Below, one piece after another: positions 27,888-38,176 of a stretch of DNA of 64,000 nucleotides (position 1 is the first letter of the stretch; the number at the start of each line of letters is the position of its first letter). The notes beneath the pieces were generated by a model. That model had not been told where the DNA came from. It worked only from the letters and a program-made list of their open reading frames with translations, and searched no databases. Position numbers and translations under genes: made by a program. This DNA comes from an uncultured Pantoea sp. (GTDB lineage Bacteria > Pseudomonadota > Gammaproteobacteria > Enterobacterales > Enterobacteriaceae): contig CAJYKU010000021.1 in NCBI GenBank assembly GCA_913775175.1, positions 18,439-82,438 on the forward strand, in the 5' to 3' direction.

Positions 27888-28442
27888 ATGTTAACACTGA
27901 CTTTTTTAGTCAAAACCCTGATCGATCTCTATGTGATGGTGCTGCTGCTGCGCATCTGGATGCAGTGGTCGCGTTGCGACTTCTATAATCCGCTGGCACA
28001 GTTTGTTGTAAAAATTACCCAGCCAGTTATCAAACCGCTGCGTCGGATAGTGCCGTCAATCGGTCCGATTGATACCGCTTCGCTATTGCTGGCATTTGTA
28101 CTGACTACGCTTAAATATCCGATTCTGCTGTTGATTCAGGTCGGTGCCTTTTCGGTAGATCCCACCAATTTGCTGGTGGGTCTGCTCTCATTGCTGAAAT
28201 CAGCGGGTCACCTGGTGTTCTGGGTCATTATTATTCGTTCCCTGATGAGCTGGATTAGCCAGGGGCGCGGGCCACTGGACTATGTCCTGGTGCAATTAAC
28301 CGAACCATTAATGGCTCCCATTCGCCGTATACTGCCAGCGATGGGCGGTATCGATTTCTCTGCCATGATCGTGATTCTGGTGCTCTATGCCCTGAATTTC
28401 CTTGGTATGGACCTGTTTCCAGGTCTCTGGTATCTGCTCTGA
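27888..28442 (+). CDS. yggT: YggT family integral membrane protein
   Basis: Inner-membrane protein of 184 residues (E. coli 188) made of two copies of the YGGT domain, each with a pair of hydrophobic helices and a conserved FYNPLAQFVVKITQPVIKPLRRI-type turn (second copy LVQLTEPLMAPIRRILP). The family has been tied to osmotic or K+ stress in some bacteria, but the mechanism is unknown. GAGGAACC precedes the ATG. It lies 12 bases after yggS. In E. coli yggU follows; here rdgB comes directly. Confidence 0.94.
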   Translation: MLTLTFLVKTLIDLYVMVLLLRIWMQWSRCDFYNPLAQFVVKITQPVIKPLRRIVPSIGPIDTASLLLAFVLTTLKYPILLLIQVGAFSVDPTNLLVGLLSLLKSAGHLVFWVIIIRSLMSWISQGRGPLDYVLVQLTEPLMAPIRRILPAMGGIDFSAMIVILVLYALNFLGMDLFPGLWYLL

Positions 28443-28462
28443 TTTGTTAATCTGGAACTGTT

Positions 28463-29056
28463 ATGCAAAAAGTTGTTCTCGCTACCGGTAATCCGGGCAA
28501 AGTTCGTGAGCTGGCCGATCTGCTGGCCGCCTTTGGTCTGGATATTGTGGCGCAAACCGAGCTGGGAGTGGACTCAGCAGAAGAGACCGGGCTCACCTTT
28601 ATCGAAAACGCGCTGTTGAAGGCACGTCACGCCGCGCAGATCACCGGTCTGCCTGCCATCGCCGATGACTCAGGCCTGGCAGTAGACGCGCTGGGCGGCG
28701 CACCGGGTATCTATTCAGCACGCTATGCTGGTGCAAACGCCAGCGATCAGCAAAATCTGGAGAAGCTGCTTCAGACGCTGGAAACCGTGCCGGAAGGCCA
28801 GCGGCAGGCGCAGTTCCACTGCGTATTGGTCTATGTTCGTCACGCGGACGATCCGGTTCCGCTGGTATTCCACGGTAGCTGGGCGGGTGAGATCACCCGT
28901 GTGGCCGCAGGCAGAGGCGGATTTGGCTATGATCCCATCTTCTATGTGCCGGAGCTGGGTAAAACCGCAGCGGAGCTGAGTAAAGAGGAGAAGCGTGCCG
29001 TCTCTCATCGCGGTAAGGCATTGACGCTGCTACTGGAAGCGATGCGTAATGACTGA
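28463..29056 (+). CDS. rdgB: dITP/XTP pyrophosphatase
   Basis: House-cleaning nucleotide pyrophosphatase (HAM1/Ham1p family) that removes dITP and XTP so they are not built into nucleic acid. It is 197 residues, identical in length to E. coli RdgB. Signature stretches: [73 protein letters not shown] and [18 protein letters not shown]. Its end overlaps hemW by eight bases, which points to coupled translation. Confidence 0.97.
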   Translation: MQKVVLATGNPGKVRELADLLAAFGLDIVAQTELGVDSAEETGLTFIENALLKARHAAQITGLPAIADDSGLAVDALGGAPGIYSARYAGANASDQQNLEKLLQTLETVPEGQRQAQFHCVLVYVRHADDPVPLVFHGSWAGEITRVAAGRGGFGYDPIFYVPELGKTAAELSKEEKRAVSHRGKALTLLLEAMRND

Positions 29057-30179
29057 GTTACCGCCGCTGAGCCTCTATATTCATATTCCCTGGTGCGTGC
29101 AGAAATGCCCCTACTGCGACTTCAACTCTCATGCGCTGAAGGGCGAGGTGCCGCATCTGGAGTATGTCGCACATCTGCTGCAGGATCTGGAACAGGATCT
29201 GCCGCTGACCGCCGGGCGGGAAGTACGTACCATTTTTATCGGTGGCGGTACGCCCAGCCTGCTGAGCAGCCACGCCATGCAGACACTGATGGATGGCGTG
29301 CGGGCTCGTCTGCCGCTGGCTGCCGATGCCGAAATCACCATGGAAGCCAATCCCGGTACAGTAGAGGCCGATCGCTTCAGCGGCTATCAGGCAGCAGGTA
29401 TCAACCGTATTTCAATTGGCGTGCAGAGTTTCAGTTCGCAGAAGCTGGAGCGGCTGGGACGCATTCACGGCCCACAGGAGGCGAAGCGCGCCGCTGAGCT
29501 GGCAGCTGCCCTCGGTCTGCGCAGCTTTAACCTTGACCTGATGCACGGCCTGCCCGATCAGTCACTGGAAGAGGCACTGGACGATCTGCGTCAGGCCATC
29601 GCGCTTAATCCGCCGCATCTCTCCTGGTATCAGCTTACTATTGAGCCCAACACGCTGTTTAGCTCGCGGCCGCCGCAGCTGCCTGACGATGATGCACTAT
29701 GGGATATCTATGAGCAGGGACATCAGCTGCTGACGGCTGCCGGTTATCAGCAGTATGAAACCTCTGCCTACGCCAGGCCAGGCTATCGCTGTGAACATAA
29801 CCTTAACTACTGGCGCTTTGGCGACTATCTCGGTATTGGCTGTGGCGCACACGGCAAGCTGACGCAACCCGATGGTCGTATTGTACGTACGGTGAAGACC
29901 CGTCACCCGCGCGGTTTTATGCAGGGTAACTATCTGGATAAGCAGCATGAGGTGGCGCAGGAAGATAAACCGTTTGAGTTCTTTATGAACCGCTTTCGTC
30001 TGCTGGAAGCTGCCCCGCGTGCAGATTTTCAGCGCTACACCGGGCTGGATGAGCACACCATCCGCACACAAATGGATCGCGCAGTTGCGGCTGGCTATGT
30101 CACAGAAAGCAGTGAGGAGTGGCAGATAACGGAGAAAGGCAAGCTGTTTCTGAATTCGTTGCTGGAACTCTTTATGTAA
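29049..30179 (+). CDS. hemW: Radical SAM family haem chaperone HemW
   Basis: Radical SAM protein of 376 residues (E. coli 378), related to coproporphyrinogen dehydrogenase HemN but acting as a haem-binding chaperone for haem proteins. The 4Fe-4S site is the Cx3Cx2C in [14 protein letters not shown] near residue 16. Also seen: [11 protein letters not shown] (SAM binding), [23 protein letters not shown], and a HemN C-terminal domain. It shares eight bases with rdgB and ends at a strong terminator. A useful link: cioAB in this window makes haem enzymes. Confidence 0.95.
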   Translation: MTELPPLSLYIHIPWCVQKCPYCDFNSHALKGEVPHLEYVAHLLQDLEQDLPLTAGREVRTIFIGGGTPSLLSSHAMQTLMDGVRARLPLAADAEITMEANPGTVEADRFSGYQAAGINRISIGVQSFSSQKLERLGRIHGPQEAKRAAELAAALGLRSFNLDLMHGLPDQSLEEALDDLRQAIALNPPHLSWYQLTIEPNTLFSSRPPQLPDDDALWDIYEQGHQLLTAAGYQQYETSAYARPGYRCEHNLNYWRFGDYLGIGCGAHGKLTQPDGRIVRTVKTRHPRGFMQGNYLDKQHEVAQEDKPFEFFMNRFRLLEAAPRADFQRYTGLDEHTIRTQMDRAVAAGYVTESSEEWQITEKGKLFLNSLLELFM

Positions 30180-30181
30180 GC

Positions 30182-30210
30182 AGAGCGGCCTGTTGGCCGC
30201 TCTTTTTTTG
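30182..30210 (+). terminator. Rho-independent terminator of hemW
   Basis: AGAGCGGCC-TGTT-GGCCGCTCT followed by seven T, just after the hemW stop. It lies between convergent hemW and yggN; the T run favours the plus strand. Confidence 0.95.
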
Positions 30211-30213
30211 CCG

Positions 30214-30927
30214 CTAGTTAATCTTTTTTACCAGCGCCTTACGCTGATTTTCCAGCGCAATAACCCGGTTACAGACTTCATGACCAAAGTTCTGGAAATC
30301 CTGCTCCTGGTTATTCCATTCAGTCTGGATTGACTGCTGCAGACCGCCCAGATTACCCATCAGTGCCTGTAGCGGATTGCCACCGCCGCTGGACTGTGCC
30401 GATCCCATCTCATTCAGGCTATCCTGCAGTACACCGCCCAGCGTGCTCTGCACCAGCTTCTGTCCATCGGCGCGCACCTGATTAATTGCCTGATGATGGA
30501 ACATCAGACCATCTGGCCGTGGCTCAATAATGCGGTTCATCTGCTGCTTTAGCTGGCCATTCAGCGTGGTCAGGCGATTGCGCACATTACTGTTGCTGCC
30601 CAGCTTCTCCACAATCACTTTATCCAACGCCGCCCGTCCGCGCTCCAGACGCATTTTGGCACCATTATCTACCCATGGCAGATCGCGACGCAGCGCATTC
30701 TGGTAATCAATCGCCTGCTGACGAGCCGCATTATCAACTGACACCACTTTGCCATTAAACGTCACATCACCCGTTGGGGTGATATCAAGATTGCCGTTGC
30801 TGCCCACTACCTGAACGCGTTGTGGCGTGATAACCACATTATCCTGCGGATTGACACTGCACTGGTAATCGGCATGCGCCTGCGCGGCGGTAACCAGCAG
30901 AGCCGCAAAAAGAGCCTTACGAATCAT
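30214..30927 (-). CDS. yggN: DUF2884 family periplasmic protein YggN
   Basis: Secreted protein of unknown function, 237 residues from ATG 30927 (E. coli YggN 239). The signal peptide MIRKALFAALLVTAAQAHA is clear. AGGAGA seven bases upstream fixes this start; a ten-residue upstream extension is dropped. The mature part begins DYQCSVNPQDNVVI and is rich in helices with charged residues; LQDSLNEMG and SIQTEWNNQEQDFQNFG match the family. It is transcribed after trmB and yggL with a hairpin terminator between. Confidence 0.93.
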   Translation of the reverse strand: MIRKALFAALLVTAAQAHADYQCSVNPQDNVVITPQRVQVVGSNGNLDITPTGDVTFNGKVVSVDNAARQQAIDYQNALRRDLPWVDNGAKMRLERGRAALDKVIVEKLGSNSNVRNRLTTLNGQLKQQMNRIIEPRPDGLMFHHQAINQVRADGQKLVQSTLGGVLQDSLNEMGSAQSSGGGNPLQALMGNLGGLQQSIQTEWNNQEQDFQNFGHEVCNRVIALENQRKALVKKIN

Positions 30928-30961
30928 GAAATCTCCTGAGTGTGCACTACAAAGCAAGAGT

Positions 30962-30989
30962 AAAAAGGTCGCCCTGGTGGCGACCTTTT
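30962..30989 (-). terminator. Terminator between yggL and yggN
   Basis: GGTCGCC-N5-GGCGACC with A/T runs on both sides, so it could stop transcription in both directions. On the minus strand the T run follows the stem after yggL. Confidence 0.82.
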
Positions 30990-31017
30990 CAACATTAATC
31001 TCTGACCGGTGCTTAAC

Positions 31018-31344
31018 TTAGTCCCACCAGACGTCAAAGAGTTCCGTGACCTGGATATCTGCCAGTTCACGTGCTTCCAGCCACTTACGTACCAGCTCAC
31101 GGTGCTCATCAGTGCACTTACCCGTCTGCTGCATGCAGACCAGTCCTTCCCACACCAGATAGCCACTGCCGTCATATGCCAGACCGTTAGGATCGATCAC
31201 CTCTGTAATAAACTGATCCAGCGTGGCGTCAATTTGCTCTTCAGTGGTGCCCTCGGCAAAGCGCCAGGCGACAGAGAATCCCAGCTCCTGAAACTCATCA
31301 ATATGCAGTTTCTTACGTAAACGACGACTACGCTGTACAGCCAT
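31018..31344 (-). CDS. yggL: YggL family 50S-associated protein
   Basis: DUF469 (YggL) protein of 108 residues, the same as E. coli, where the protein has been found with the 50S ribosomal subunit. Strongly conserved ends: SRRLRKKLHIDEFQELGFSV at the start and ELFDVWWD at the end. Its ATG overlaps the trmB stop by one base (TAATG), so it is translated with trmB. Confidence 0.95.
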   Translation of the reverse strand: MAVQRSRRLRKKLHIDEFQELGFSVAWRFAEGTTEEQIDATLDQFITEVIDPNGLAYDGSGYLVWEGLVCMQQTGKCTDEHRELVRKWLEARELADIQVTELFDVWWD

Positions 31345-32063
31345 TATTTTACCCTCTCAAACATCAAATCCCACACGCCATGGCCCAGTCGCTGCCCGCG
31401 CTGCTCAAATTTAGTCAACGGACGCGTTTCGGGACGCGGCACATAATCGTTGCTGGCTGACTGGTTAACATAGCCCGCCACGCTGTTCATCACTTCCAGC
31501 ATATGGGTTGCGTAATCTTCCCAGTCAGTTGCCATATGGAACACACCGCCTGGCTTTAACTTACGCAATACCAAAGCGGCAAAAGGTGCCTGTACAATAC
31601 GGCGTTTGTTGTGACGCGCTTTATGCCAGGGATCGGGGAAAAAGAGCTGTACCATACGCAGGGAGTTGTCCGGGATCATATGCTCCAGTACCTCCACCGC
31701 ATCGTGACACATCACCCGCAGATTCTCTACGCCCGCCTCCTGAGCTGATGCCAGACAGGCACCCACGCCTGGCGCATGCACTTCAATACCGAGGAAGTTC
31801 TGATGCGGATTGTTCTGCGCCATGGTCACCAGTGAAGCGCCCATACCAAAACCGATCTCCAGAACCAGCGGGGCATCGCGTCCAAACAGCTCACACATAT
31901 CCAGCGGCGCGGGCTGATATTCAACGCCCATCACCGGCCAGTATTGATCCAGCGCAAGCTGTTGGCCTTTCGTTAACCGCCCCTGGCGGCGTACGAAGCT
32001 GCGGATACGGCGTAGCGGCCGCCCGTTTTCATCAAATTCCGGAGTGATGACGTCATTTATCAT
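31344..32063 (-). CDS. trmB: tRNA (guanine-N7-)-methyltransferase
   Basis: SAM-dependent enzyme forming m7G46 in the variable loop of tRNA. The 239 residues match E. coli TrmB. Motif I is [14 protein letters not shown] near residue 65; further motifs are [12 protein letters not shown], the catalytic-site [16 protein letters not shown], and [14 protein letters not shown]. It is divergent from mutY (157 bases between the chosen starts) and coupled to yggL downstream. Confidence 0.96.
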   Translation of the reverse strand: MINDVITPEFDENGRPLRRIRSFVRRQGRLTKGQQLALDQYWPVMGVEYQPAPLDMCELFGRDAPLVLEIGFGMGASLVTMAQNNPHQNFLGIEVHAPGVGACLASAQEAGVENLRVMCHDAVEVLEHMIPDNSLRMVQLFFPDPWHKARHNKRRIVQAPFAALVLRKLKPGGVFHMATDWEDYATHMLEVMNSVAGYVNQSASNDYVPRPETRPLTKFEQRGQRLGHGVWDLMFERVK

Positions 32064-32220
32064 GTTGAAGCCTGCTGATTAGCCTGTTCAGGGAAACGGG
32101 CATTATGCAAAGTTAAAGGTCAGAAGCAAGCCTTTGCAATCTTCTGGTTTACACCCCGATCGCTCTGTGCTGGAATTCCTGCCTGATTGTAGAGTAAACA
32201 CGGAAAATTTCCTTCTTATG

Positions 32221-33303
32221 ATGCAGGCGTCGCAATTCGCCCAACAGGTGCTGGAGTGGTATGACCGCTTTGGCCGTAAAACGCTGCCGTGGCAGCTGGA
32301 AAAGACGCCCTATAAGGTCTGGCTCTCTGAGGTTATGCTTCAGCAGACGCAGGTTGCTACTGTTATCCCCTATTTTGAACGCTTTATGGCGCGCTTTCCC
32401 GGCGTGGGCGATCTCGCAGCCGCTCCGCTGGATGAAGTGCTGCACCTCTGGACCGGACTGGGATATTACGCCCGGGCGCGCAATCTGCACAAAGCCGCTC
32501 AGCAGGTTGTCACACTGCATGGTGGCGAGTTCCCTGCCGATTTCACTGCGATCGCCGCACTGCCCGGCGTGGGTCGCTCTACCGCTGGCGCGATTCTGTC
32601 ACTGTCGCTGGGTCTGCACTTTCCGATTCTCGACGGCAACGTCAAACGTGTGCTGGCACGCTGCTACGCCGTTAGCGGCTGGCCGGGTAAAAAAGAGGTC
32701 GAGAAGCGATTGTGGCAAATCAGCGAAGAGGTGACGCCAGCCAGCGGGGTTAGTGAATTTAATCAGGCCATGATGGATCTCGGTGCGCTGGTCTGCACCC
32801 GCTCGCGTCCTAAGTGTGAGATCTGTCCATTAAACAGCGGCTGTGAAGCCTACGCGACCAGCAGCTGGGCCAGCTATCCGGGTAAAAAACCCAAAGTCAC
32901 GCTGCCGGAACGTAGTGCCATATTTTTACTGATAAAGAACGGCAACAACGTCTGGCTGGAGCAGCGTCCACCATCAGGGCTCTGGGGTGGTCTCTACTGT
33001 TTCCCACAGTTTGCCAGCGAAGCGGCACTGCAGACGTGGCTGAAGCAGCGAGCTATAACCGGTGAACTGCAACAGCTCACTGCATTCCGTCATACTTTCA
33101 GCCATTTTCATCTGGATATTGTGCCGGTGTTGCTGGAAGAGCCATCGTTCGGGTCGTTGATGGATGAAGCTGGCGGTCTCTGGTATAACTTAGCGCAACC
33201 ACCGTCAGTGGGTCTTGCTGTTCCGGTAGAGCGTTTACTGCATGAACTACGCTACCCGCAGCAGCCGTCACTGATATCGCGCGCGATCAAAGAGGAAGAG
33301 TAA
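32221..33303 (+). CDS. mutY: Adenine DNA glycosylase MutY
   Basis: Base-excision enzyme that removes A mispaired with 8-oxoguanine. From ATG 32221 (MQASQFAQQ) it has 360 residues (E. coli 350); an upstream frame of 29 codons has no family match and is dropped. Seen: helix-hairpin-helix with [12 protein letters not shown] and the catalytic Asp in [14 protein letters not shown]; a [4Fe-4S] site with Cx6Cx2Cx5C ([17 protein letters not shown]); and a C-terminal NUDIX-like domain with [16 protein letters not shown] and [12 protein letters not shown]. It shares one base with yggX (TAATG). Confidence 0.97.
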   Translation: MQASQFAQQVLEWYDRFGRKTLPWQLEKTPYKVWLSEVMLQQTQVATVIPYFERFMARFPGVGDLAAAPLDEVLHLWTGLGYYARARNLHKAAQQVVTLHGGEFPADFTAIAALPGVGRSTAGAILSLSLGLHFPILDGNVKRVLARCYAVSGWPGKKEVEKRLWQISEEVTPASGVSEFNQAMMDLGALVCTRSRPKCEICPLNSGCEAYATSSWASYPGKKPKVTLPERSAIFLLIKNGNNVWLEQRPPSGLWGGLYCFPQFASEAALQTWLKQRAITGELQQLTAFRHTFSHFHLDIVPVLLEEPSFGSLMDEAGGLWYNLAQPPSVGLAVPVERLLHELRYPQQPSLISRAIKEEE

Positions 33304-33575
33304 TGAGCCGCACCATTTTTTGTACTTATCTGCAACGTGACGCTGAAGGCCAGGACTTTCAGCTCTATCCAGGCGAGCTGGGTAAGCGCATCTATAATGA
33401 AATCTCTAAAGAAGCCTGGCAGCAGTGGATGTCAAAACAGACCATGTTGATCAATGAAAAAAAGCTCAACATGATGAACCCGGAAGATCGCAAAGTGCTG
33501 GAAAAGGAGATGGTCAGTTTCCTGTTTGAAGGCAAAGATGTGCATATCGAAGGTTTTACCCCGCCAGAAAAATAA
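33303..33575 (+). CDS. yggX: Iron-sulfur protection protein YggX
   Basis: Small cytoplasmic protein, 90 residues (E. coli 91), tied to protection of Fe-S clusters and to iron trafficking under oxidative stress; part of the SoxRS response in E. coli. The start [16 protein letters not shown] carries the conserved Cys7. It begins inside the mutY stop codon, which pairs it with an Fe-S repair enzyme, as in E. coli. Confidence 0.96.
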   Translation: MSRTIFCTYLQRDAEGQDFQLYPGELGKRIYNEISKEAWQQWMSKQTMLINEKKLNMMNPEDRKVLEKEMVSFLFEGKDVHIEGFTPPEK

Positions 33576-33581
33576 CCGTTA

Positions 33582-33609
33582 CGGGTCTCGCTTTGAGGCC
33601 CGCATTTTT
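33582..33609 (+). terminator. Terminator after yggX
   Basis: CGGGTCTC-GCTTT-GAGGCCCG followed by CATTTTTAAG, seven bases after the yggX stop. One G-T pair is included in the stem. mltC probably has its own promoter or relies on read-through. Confidence 0.75.
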
Positions 33610-33629
33610 AAGTCAGGCACAGATTCACG

Positions 33630-34709
33630 ATGAATAAAAAACTGATAGCCCTGCTGGCGATCGCGCCGCTATTGATCTCCTGCTCCGGACAAAAAAAATC
33701 GCAGTATCACGAAGAGTGGGTTAAAGACACCAACGGCTTTGACATTCTGATGGGGCAGTTTGCCGCTAATATCGAAAATATCTGGGGTATTAATGAAGTC
33801 CTGATCGCCGGGCCGAAAGATTACGTAAAGTATAGTGACAGCTACTATACCCGCAGCCATATCAACTTTGATAAAGGCAGCATTACCATTGAAACCATCT
33901 CTGGTACCGATCCAATGGCCAGCCTGCGCCAGGCGATCATTACCACGCTGTTGATCGGTGACGATCCGGGCAATGTCGATCTCTATTCCGATGCTAACGA
34001 TATCAGGCTTGGTGCTGAGCCACTGCTCTATGGTCAGGTACTGGACAACACCGGGCAGCCAATCCGCTGGCAGGGGCGCGCCGGCACCTTTGCTGACTAT
34101 CTGATCCAGAATAAGCTACAGAAACGCACGTCTGGTCTGCATGTGATCTGGTCTGTGACCATTCCGATGGTGCCAAATCATCTCGATAAACGTGCTCATA
34201 AGTATCTGCCGATGGTGCGTAAAGCCGCTGAGCAGTATGGCGTGGATGCGTCACTGATTCTGGCGATTATGCAAACCGAATCAAGCTTTAACCCCTATGC
34301 GGTGAGCCATGCGGATGCGCTGGGATTAATGCAGGTCGTTCAGCATACTGCCGGTGTGGATGTTTTCCGTATGAAGGGCAAATGGGGCAAGCCGAGCCGT
34401 AGCTATCTGCTGGATCCGGAGAACAATATTGATGCCGGTACTGCCTATCTGTCGCTGCTGCAAAAAAGCTATCTTGGTGGGATTCAGGATCCGACCTCTC
34501 GCCGCTATGCAGTGATTACCGCCTATAACGGTGGTGCCGGTAGCGTACTGCGTGTTTTCTCCAGTGATAAAAATCGCGCCTTTTCACTGATCAATGATAT
34601 GTCGCCAAACGAAGTATACCAGACGCTGACCAGCAGCCATCCGTCAGCAGAGTCGCGCCGCTATCTCTATAAAGTAAACCAGGCACAGCGTAGCTACCAT
34701 CGCTACTAA
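33630..34709 (+). CDS. mltC: Membrane-bound lytic murein transglycosylase C
   Basis: Outer-membrane lipoprotein that cleaves peptidoglycan glycan strands with 1,6-anhydro formation. The 359 residues equal E. coli MltC. A lipoprotein signal ends at LLISCSG with the lipid Cys at residue 18. An N-terminal DUF3393 domain ([13 protein letters not shown]) is followed by the SLT catalytic domain with the Glu in [16 protein letters not shown], then ALGLMQVVQ and [13 protein letters not shown]. Gene order mutY-yggX-mltC is conserved; the E. coli neighbour nupG is absent. Confidence 0.96.
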   Translation: MNKKLIALLAIAPLLISCSGQKKSQYHEEWVKDTNGFDILMGQFAANIENIWGINEVLIAGPKDYVKYSDSYYTRSHINFDKGSITIETISGTDPMASLRQAIITTLLIGDDPGNVDLYSDANDIRLGAEPLLYGQVLDNTGQPIRWQGRAGTFADYLIQNKLQKRTSGLHVIWSVTIPMVPNHLDKRAHKYLPMVRKAAEQYGVDASLILAIMQTESSFNPYAVSHADALGLMQVVQHTAGVDVFRMKGKWGKPSRSYLLDPENNIDAGTAYLSLLQKSYLGGIQDPTSRRYAVITAYNGGAGSVLRVFSSDKNRAFSLINDMSPNEVYQTLTSSHPSAESRRYLYKVNQAQRSYHRY

Positions 34710-34718
34710 GCAGCAGCG

Positions 34719-34756
34719 GGTTGCGCCCTCTCTCTCTGCGGGAATCGGGCGCAACC
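34719..34756. terminator. Long inverted repeat between convergent mltC and speC
   Basis: GGTTGCGCCC and GGGCGCAACC pair perfectly across an 18-base loop. No T run is attached, so it may be an RNA 3' end stabiliser or a Rho-linked end. The span between the genes is 80 bases. Confidence 0.5.
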
Positions 34757-34789
34757 GGCACATCGCGTTGCCGCTTTTTCTGCCAACAA

Positions 34790-36949
34790 TCAGCCGGGCG
34801 TCCGCAGCAACATATTTGCCACCAGTCGCTTGTAGCCGCTGCTCTCTTCTTCGATATAAACGCCCTGCAGCTCCGGCGAGAAGCCCGGCAGCAGGTTGAT
34901 ACCCGCTTCCAGCGCCAGAAAATAGCGCTGTACGGCTCCACCCCACACTTCACCCGGCACAACGCACAACACGCCCGGTGGATAAGGCAGTGCGCCTTCT
35001 GCGGCCACCCGCCCCGCGGCATCGGCAATCGCCACCAGCTCGACTTCACCACGAATATAGGCGTGATGCGCATCCTGCGGATTGGTCGCCACTGCCGGGA
35101 AGCAGGCTGCGCGAAACATCGCGCGCTGCAGATCTTTAACATCATGACTGACATAGAGATCGTGCATCTCCTGGCAGAGACGGCGCAAGGTGTAGCCCCG
35201 ATAGCGCGTCGCATGTTTACGGTAGAGGCCAGGCAGAACTTCAGCCAGCAGCGTGTCATCGCGAACATGCTGCTCAAACTGCTCCAGCATGGCGACCAGA
35301 TGCGCCATTTTCTCCGTCGTTTCAGCAGGCGTCAGCAAAAACAGAATGGAATTTAAATCGCATTTTTCCGGCACAATGCCATTTTCACGCAGATAGTTCG
35401 CCAGAATCGTTGCCGGAATACCAAAGTGAGCGTAGGCACCACTGCTGGCATCAATGCCCGGCGTGGTCAGCAGCAGCTTGCAGGGATCTACCTGATACTG
35501 CCCCCCGGCATAACCCGCAAAACCGTGCCAGCTGGCGTCCGGCTCAAAGCTGAACCAGGCCGGATCGCTGGCGATAATGTCACTCGCTGCCTGTTGCCAC
35601 GGCGCACCCTGAACCTGCTCCGGTACAAAGGGTTTAATCATGGTACAACGCTGCAGAATCGCTTTTCGCACCTCAATTCCCTGCAACACGCAATCGTGCC
35701 ACAGGCTGCGACCCGCTTCGCCCTGGTGCATACGTGCGTTGATATCCAGCGCAGCGAATAGCGGATAGAACGGACTGGTAGAAGCATGCAGCATAAAGGC
35801 GTTGTTCAGCCGTTTATGCGGACAAAAACGCTGCTGACCACGAATATGATTATCTTTTTTATGAATTTGCGAGGTCTGCGAAAAACCTGCCAGCTGTTTG
35901 TGTACTGACTGCGTCACAAAGATACCGGGATCATTCTCTGTCAGGGAGAGCGTCAGCGGTGAGCCTGCTGCCATTACCGGAATAAACTGCTCATATCCCA
36001 GCCATGCGGAATCAAACAGAATGTAATCACAGAGATGCCCGATTTTGTCGACAACCTGTCGCGCGTTATAAACCGTGCCATCGTAAGTGCCAAGCTGAAT
36101 GATAGCCAGCCGGAACGGACGCGCCTGCTCTGCCCGCTCTGGTGCAACTTTGGCAATCTCCGTGCGCAGATAGGCTTCGTCAAAGCAGTGCGCATCGATA
36201 CCACCAATAAAACCAAACGGATTACGTGCTGCTTCCAGATAGACCGGCGTAGCACCCGCCTGTAACAAAGCGCCATGGTGGTTGGATTTATGATTATTGC
36301 GATCAAACAGCACCAGATCGCCGCGCGTCAGCAGTGCATTCGTAACCACCTTATTAGCACTGGAAGTACCATTCAGAACAAAGTAGGTTTTATCAGCATT
36401 GAAAACACGGGCAGCAAATTTTTGCGCATCTTTCGCCGATCCCTCATGGATCAGCAGGTCGCCCAGTTTGACATCTGCATTGCACATATCGGATCGGAAC
36501 AAATTCTCGCCATAAAACTCATAAAATTGTCGTCCGGCGGGATGACGGCGAAAAAACGCTCCGCCCTGATGGCCGGGACAGGCAAAGGTACTGTTTTGCA
36601 TCTCCACATAGCGCGTCAGCGTATCAAAAAAAGGCGGCAGCAGTGCGGCTTCATAAGCCTGAGCCGCCTGCTCCAGCGCCTGCCACTCTGCGGCTGCACC
36701 ATTTATCCTGCCGGTCACGCCCGGCAGTTTCAGCACATCTTCATCAAAGGCGTTGGCCACAAACAGGGGCAGATTAAGTCCGGTCTGACGCAGTAACGTC
36801 ACTATCCCGCTGCGTGAATCCGCCAGCGATACTACTACCGCCGCAACGTCGGTAAAATCGGTGTTATCCAGCGTGACAACATCGCGGGTGGTGTTGAGAC
36901 TCAGACCAGGTGCTATCGCAACGCTGGCGGCAATTTTTAATGGGTTCAT
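34790..36949 (-). CDS. speC: Ornithine decarboxylase, biosynthetic
   Basis: PLP enzyme that makes putrescine from ornithine. The 719 residues compare with 711 in E. coli SpeC and the two are nearly collinear. Domain order: N-terminal response-regulator-like wing (residues 1-110), aminotransferase-fold core with the PLP lysine in TQSVHKQLAGFSQTSQ, and a C-terminal domain with LPYPPGVLCVVPGEVWGG. The conserved STFACPGHQGGAFF and NGTSSANKVVTNALL are present. With speA it gives two routes to putrescine. It is convergent with mltC. Confidence 0.97.
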   Translation of the reverse strand: MNPLKIAASVAIAPGLSLNTTRDVVTLDNTDFTDVAAVVVSLADSRSGIVTLLRQTGLNLPLFVANAFDEDVLKLPGVTGRINGAAAEWQALEQAAQAYEAALLPPFFDTLTRYVEMQNSTFACPGHQGGAFFRRHPAGRQFYEFYGENLFRSDMCNADVKLGDLLIHEGSAKDAQKFAARVFNADKTYFVLNGTSSANKVVTNALLTRGDLVLFDRNNHKSNHHGALLQAGATPVYLEAARNPFGFIGGIDAHCFDEAYLRTEIAKVAPERAEQARPFRLAIIQLGTYDGTVYNARQVVDKIGHLCDYILFDSAWLGYEQFIPVMAAGSPLTLSLTENDPGIFVTQSVHKQLAGFSQTSQIHKKDNHIRGQQRFCPHKRLNNAFMLHASTSPFYPLFAALDINARMHQGEAGRSLWHDCVLQGIEVRKAILQRCTMIKPFVPEQVQGAPWQQAASDIIASDPAWFSFEPDASWHGFAGYAGGQYQVDPCKLLLTTPGIDASSGAYAHFGIPATILANYLRENGIVPEKCDLNSILFLLTPAETTEKMAHLVAMLEQFEQHVRDDTLLAEVLPGLYRKHATRYRGYTLRRLCQEMHDLYVSHDVKDLQRAMFRAACFPAVATNPQDAHHAYIRGEVELVAIADAAGRVAAEGALPYPPGVLCVVPGEVWGGAVQRYFLALEAGINLLPGFSPELQGVYIEEESSGYKRLVANMLLRTPG

Positions 36950-37171
36950 AACTCAAATCCCCGGCCTGACAGGATGAGTGAGTGCCAGCGGCACAAAAAT
37001 GGCGAGTATCACTGACGCGATTGCCAGCTGGCCGCGATAATGGCATTTTTTGCAGCAGCTCACAATTAGCAGCATTACACTTGCAGTCATTTTGCCTGCC
37101 AGGCAGCCTGACAGGCACTTGCCGATACGCTGGCATACTATTGGCTACAGACTTTTTTCGCCGGAGGCGAT

Positions 37172-38176
37172 ATGTTCAAAGCGTTAGTTATTGAAAATGA
37201 TGCACAGGGATATCGTACCTCCCTGCAGGAACTCTCAGAGCAACAGCTTCCCGATCAGGACGTTATTCTGGATATCAGCTACTCCTCCCTGAACTACAAA
37301 GATGCACTTGCTATCTGCAATCAGGCGCCGATTGTGCGTGAGTTTCCCATGGTGCCGGGTATCGATTTTGTCGGGCGGGTTATCAGCAGCCGCCATCCGG
37401 CCTGGCAGCAGCATGACCTTGCGCTGCTTACTGGCTGGGGCGTAGGTGAAAAACAGTGGGGTGGTCTGGCGCAGAAAGCCAGCGTTGCCGGAGAGTGGCT
37501 GGTTCGCGTGCCCGACGCGCTGACTCCGCAGCAAACCATGGCAATCGGCACTGCCGGCCTCACCGCCATGCTCTGCATAATGGCGCTGGAAAAACAGGGT
37601 ATCACGCCTCAGCATGGGCCGGTGCTGGTCACGGGTGCCAGCGGTGGCGTCGGCAGCTTTGCCGTCAGCCTGCTGGCGCGGCTGGGCTATGAAGTGATTG
37701 CCTCCAGCGGTCGCACCGAAGAGAGTGACTACCTGTGCACCACTCTTGGTGCCGCATCGGTAATTGATCGGTCAGAACTCAGCCAGCCTGGTAAACCGCT
37801 GGCAAAAGAGCGCTGGGTTGCAGCGATTGACAGTGTCGGCAGCCACACGCTGGCAAATGTACTGGCAGGAATGCGACGCAATGGCGTTGTGGCTGCCTGT
37901 GGCATGGCTCAGGGGCTGGATTTACCCGCCAGCGTGGCACCATTTATTCTGCGTGGAGTAACGCTGACGGGTGTGGATAGTGTGATGTGTCCGCATGACC
38001 TGCGTCAGCAGGCGTGGCTGCGGCTGGCAGAGCAGATTGACACGCTGTTGCTGCAGCAGATGACGCGTCTTATTCCCCTGAGTGAAGCACAGACAGCTGC
38101 CGGGCAGCTGCTGGCTGGTAAGGTGCGTGGCAGACTGGTTGTGGATTGCCGTGAGGAGGAAATAAGTGGCCGATAA
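37172..38176 (+). CDS. YhdH/AcuI-type NADPH-dependent quinone oxidoreductase-like (acryloyl-CoA reductase family)
   Basis: Medium-chain dehydrogenase of the zinc-free YhdH/YhfP group, 334 residues; E. coli AcuI reduces acryloyl-CoA. Seen: YSSLNYKDALAI, PMVPGIDFVGRV, LTGWGVGEKQWGGLA, the NADP loop VTGASGGVGSFAV, and VDSVMCPHDLRQQAW. These match E. coli AcuI closely, yet differences in the middle suggest a paralogue, so no symbol is given. A strong GGAGGCG lies before the ATG. The next gene begins inside its end, giving a two-gene operon with a thioredoxin-fold partner. Confidence 0.9.
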   Translation: MFKALVIENDAQGYRTSLQELSEQQLPDQDVILDISYSSLNYKDALAICNQAPIVREFPMVPGIDFVGRVISSRHPAWQQHDLALLTGWGVGEKQWGGLAQKASVAGEWLVRVPDALTPQQTMAIGTAGLTAMLCIMALEKQGITPQHGPVLVTGASGGVGSFAVSLLARLGYEVIASSGRTEESDYLCTTLGAASVIDRSELSQPGKPLAKERWVAAIDSVGSHTLANVLAGMRRNGVVAACGMAQGLDLPASVAPFILRGVTLTGVDSVMCPHDLRQQAWLRLAEQIDTLLLQQMTRLIPLSEAQTAAGQLLAGKVRGRLVVDCREEEISGR

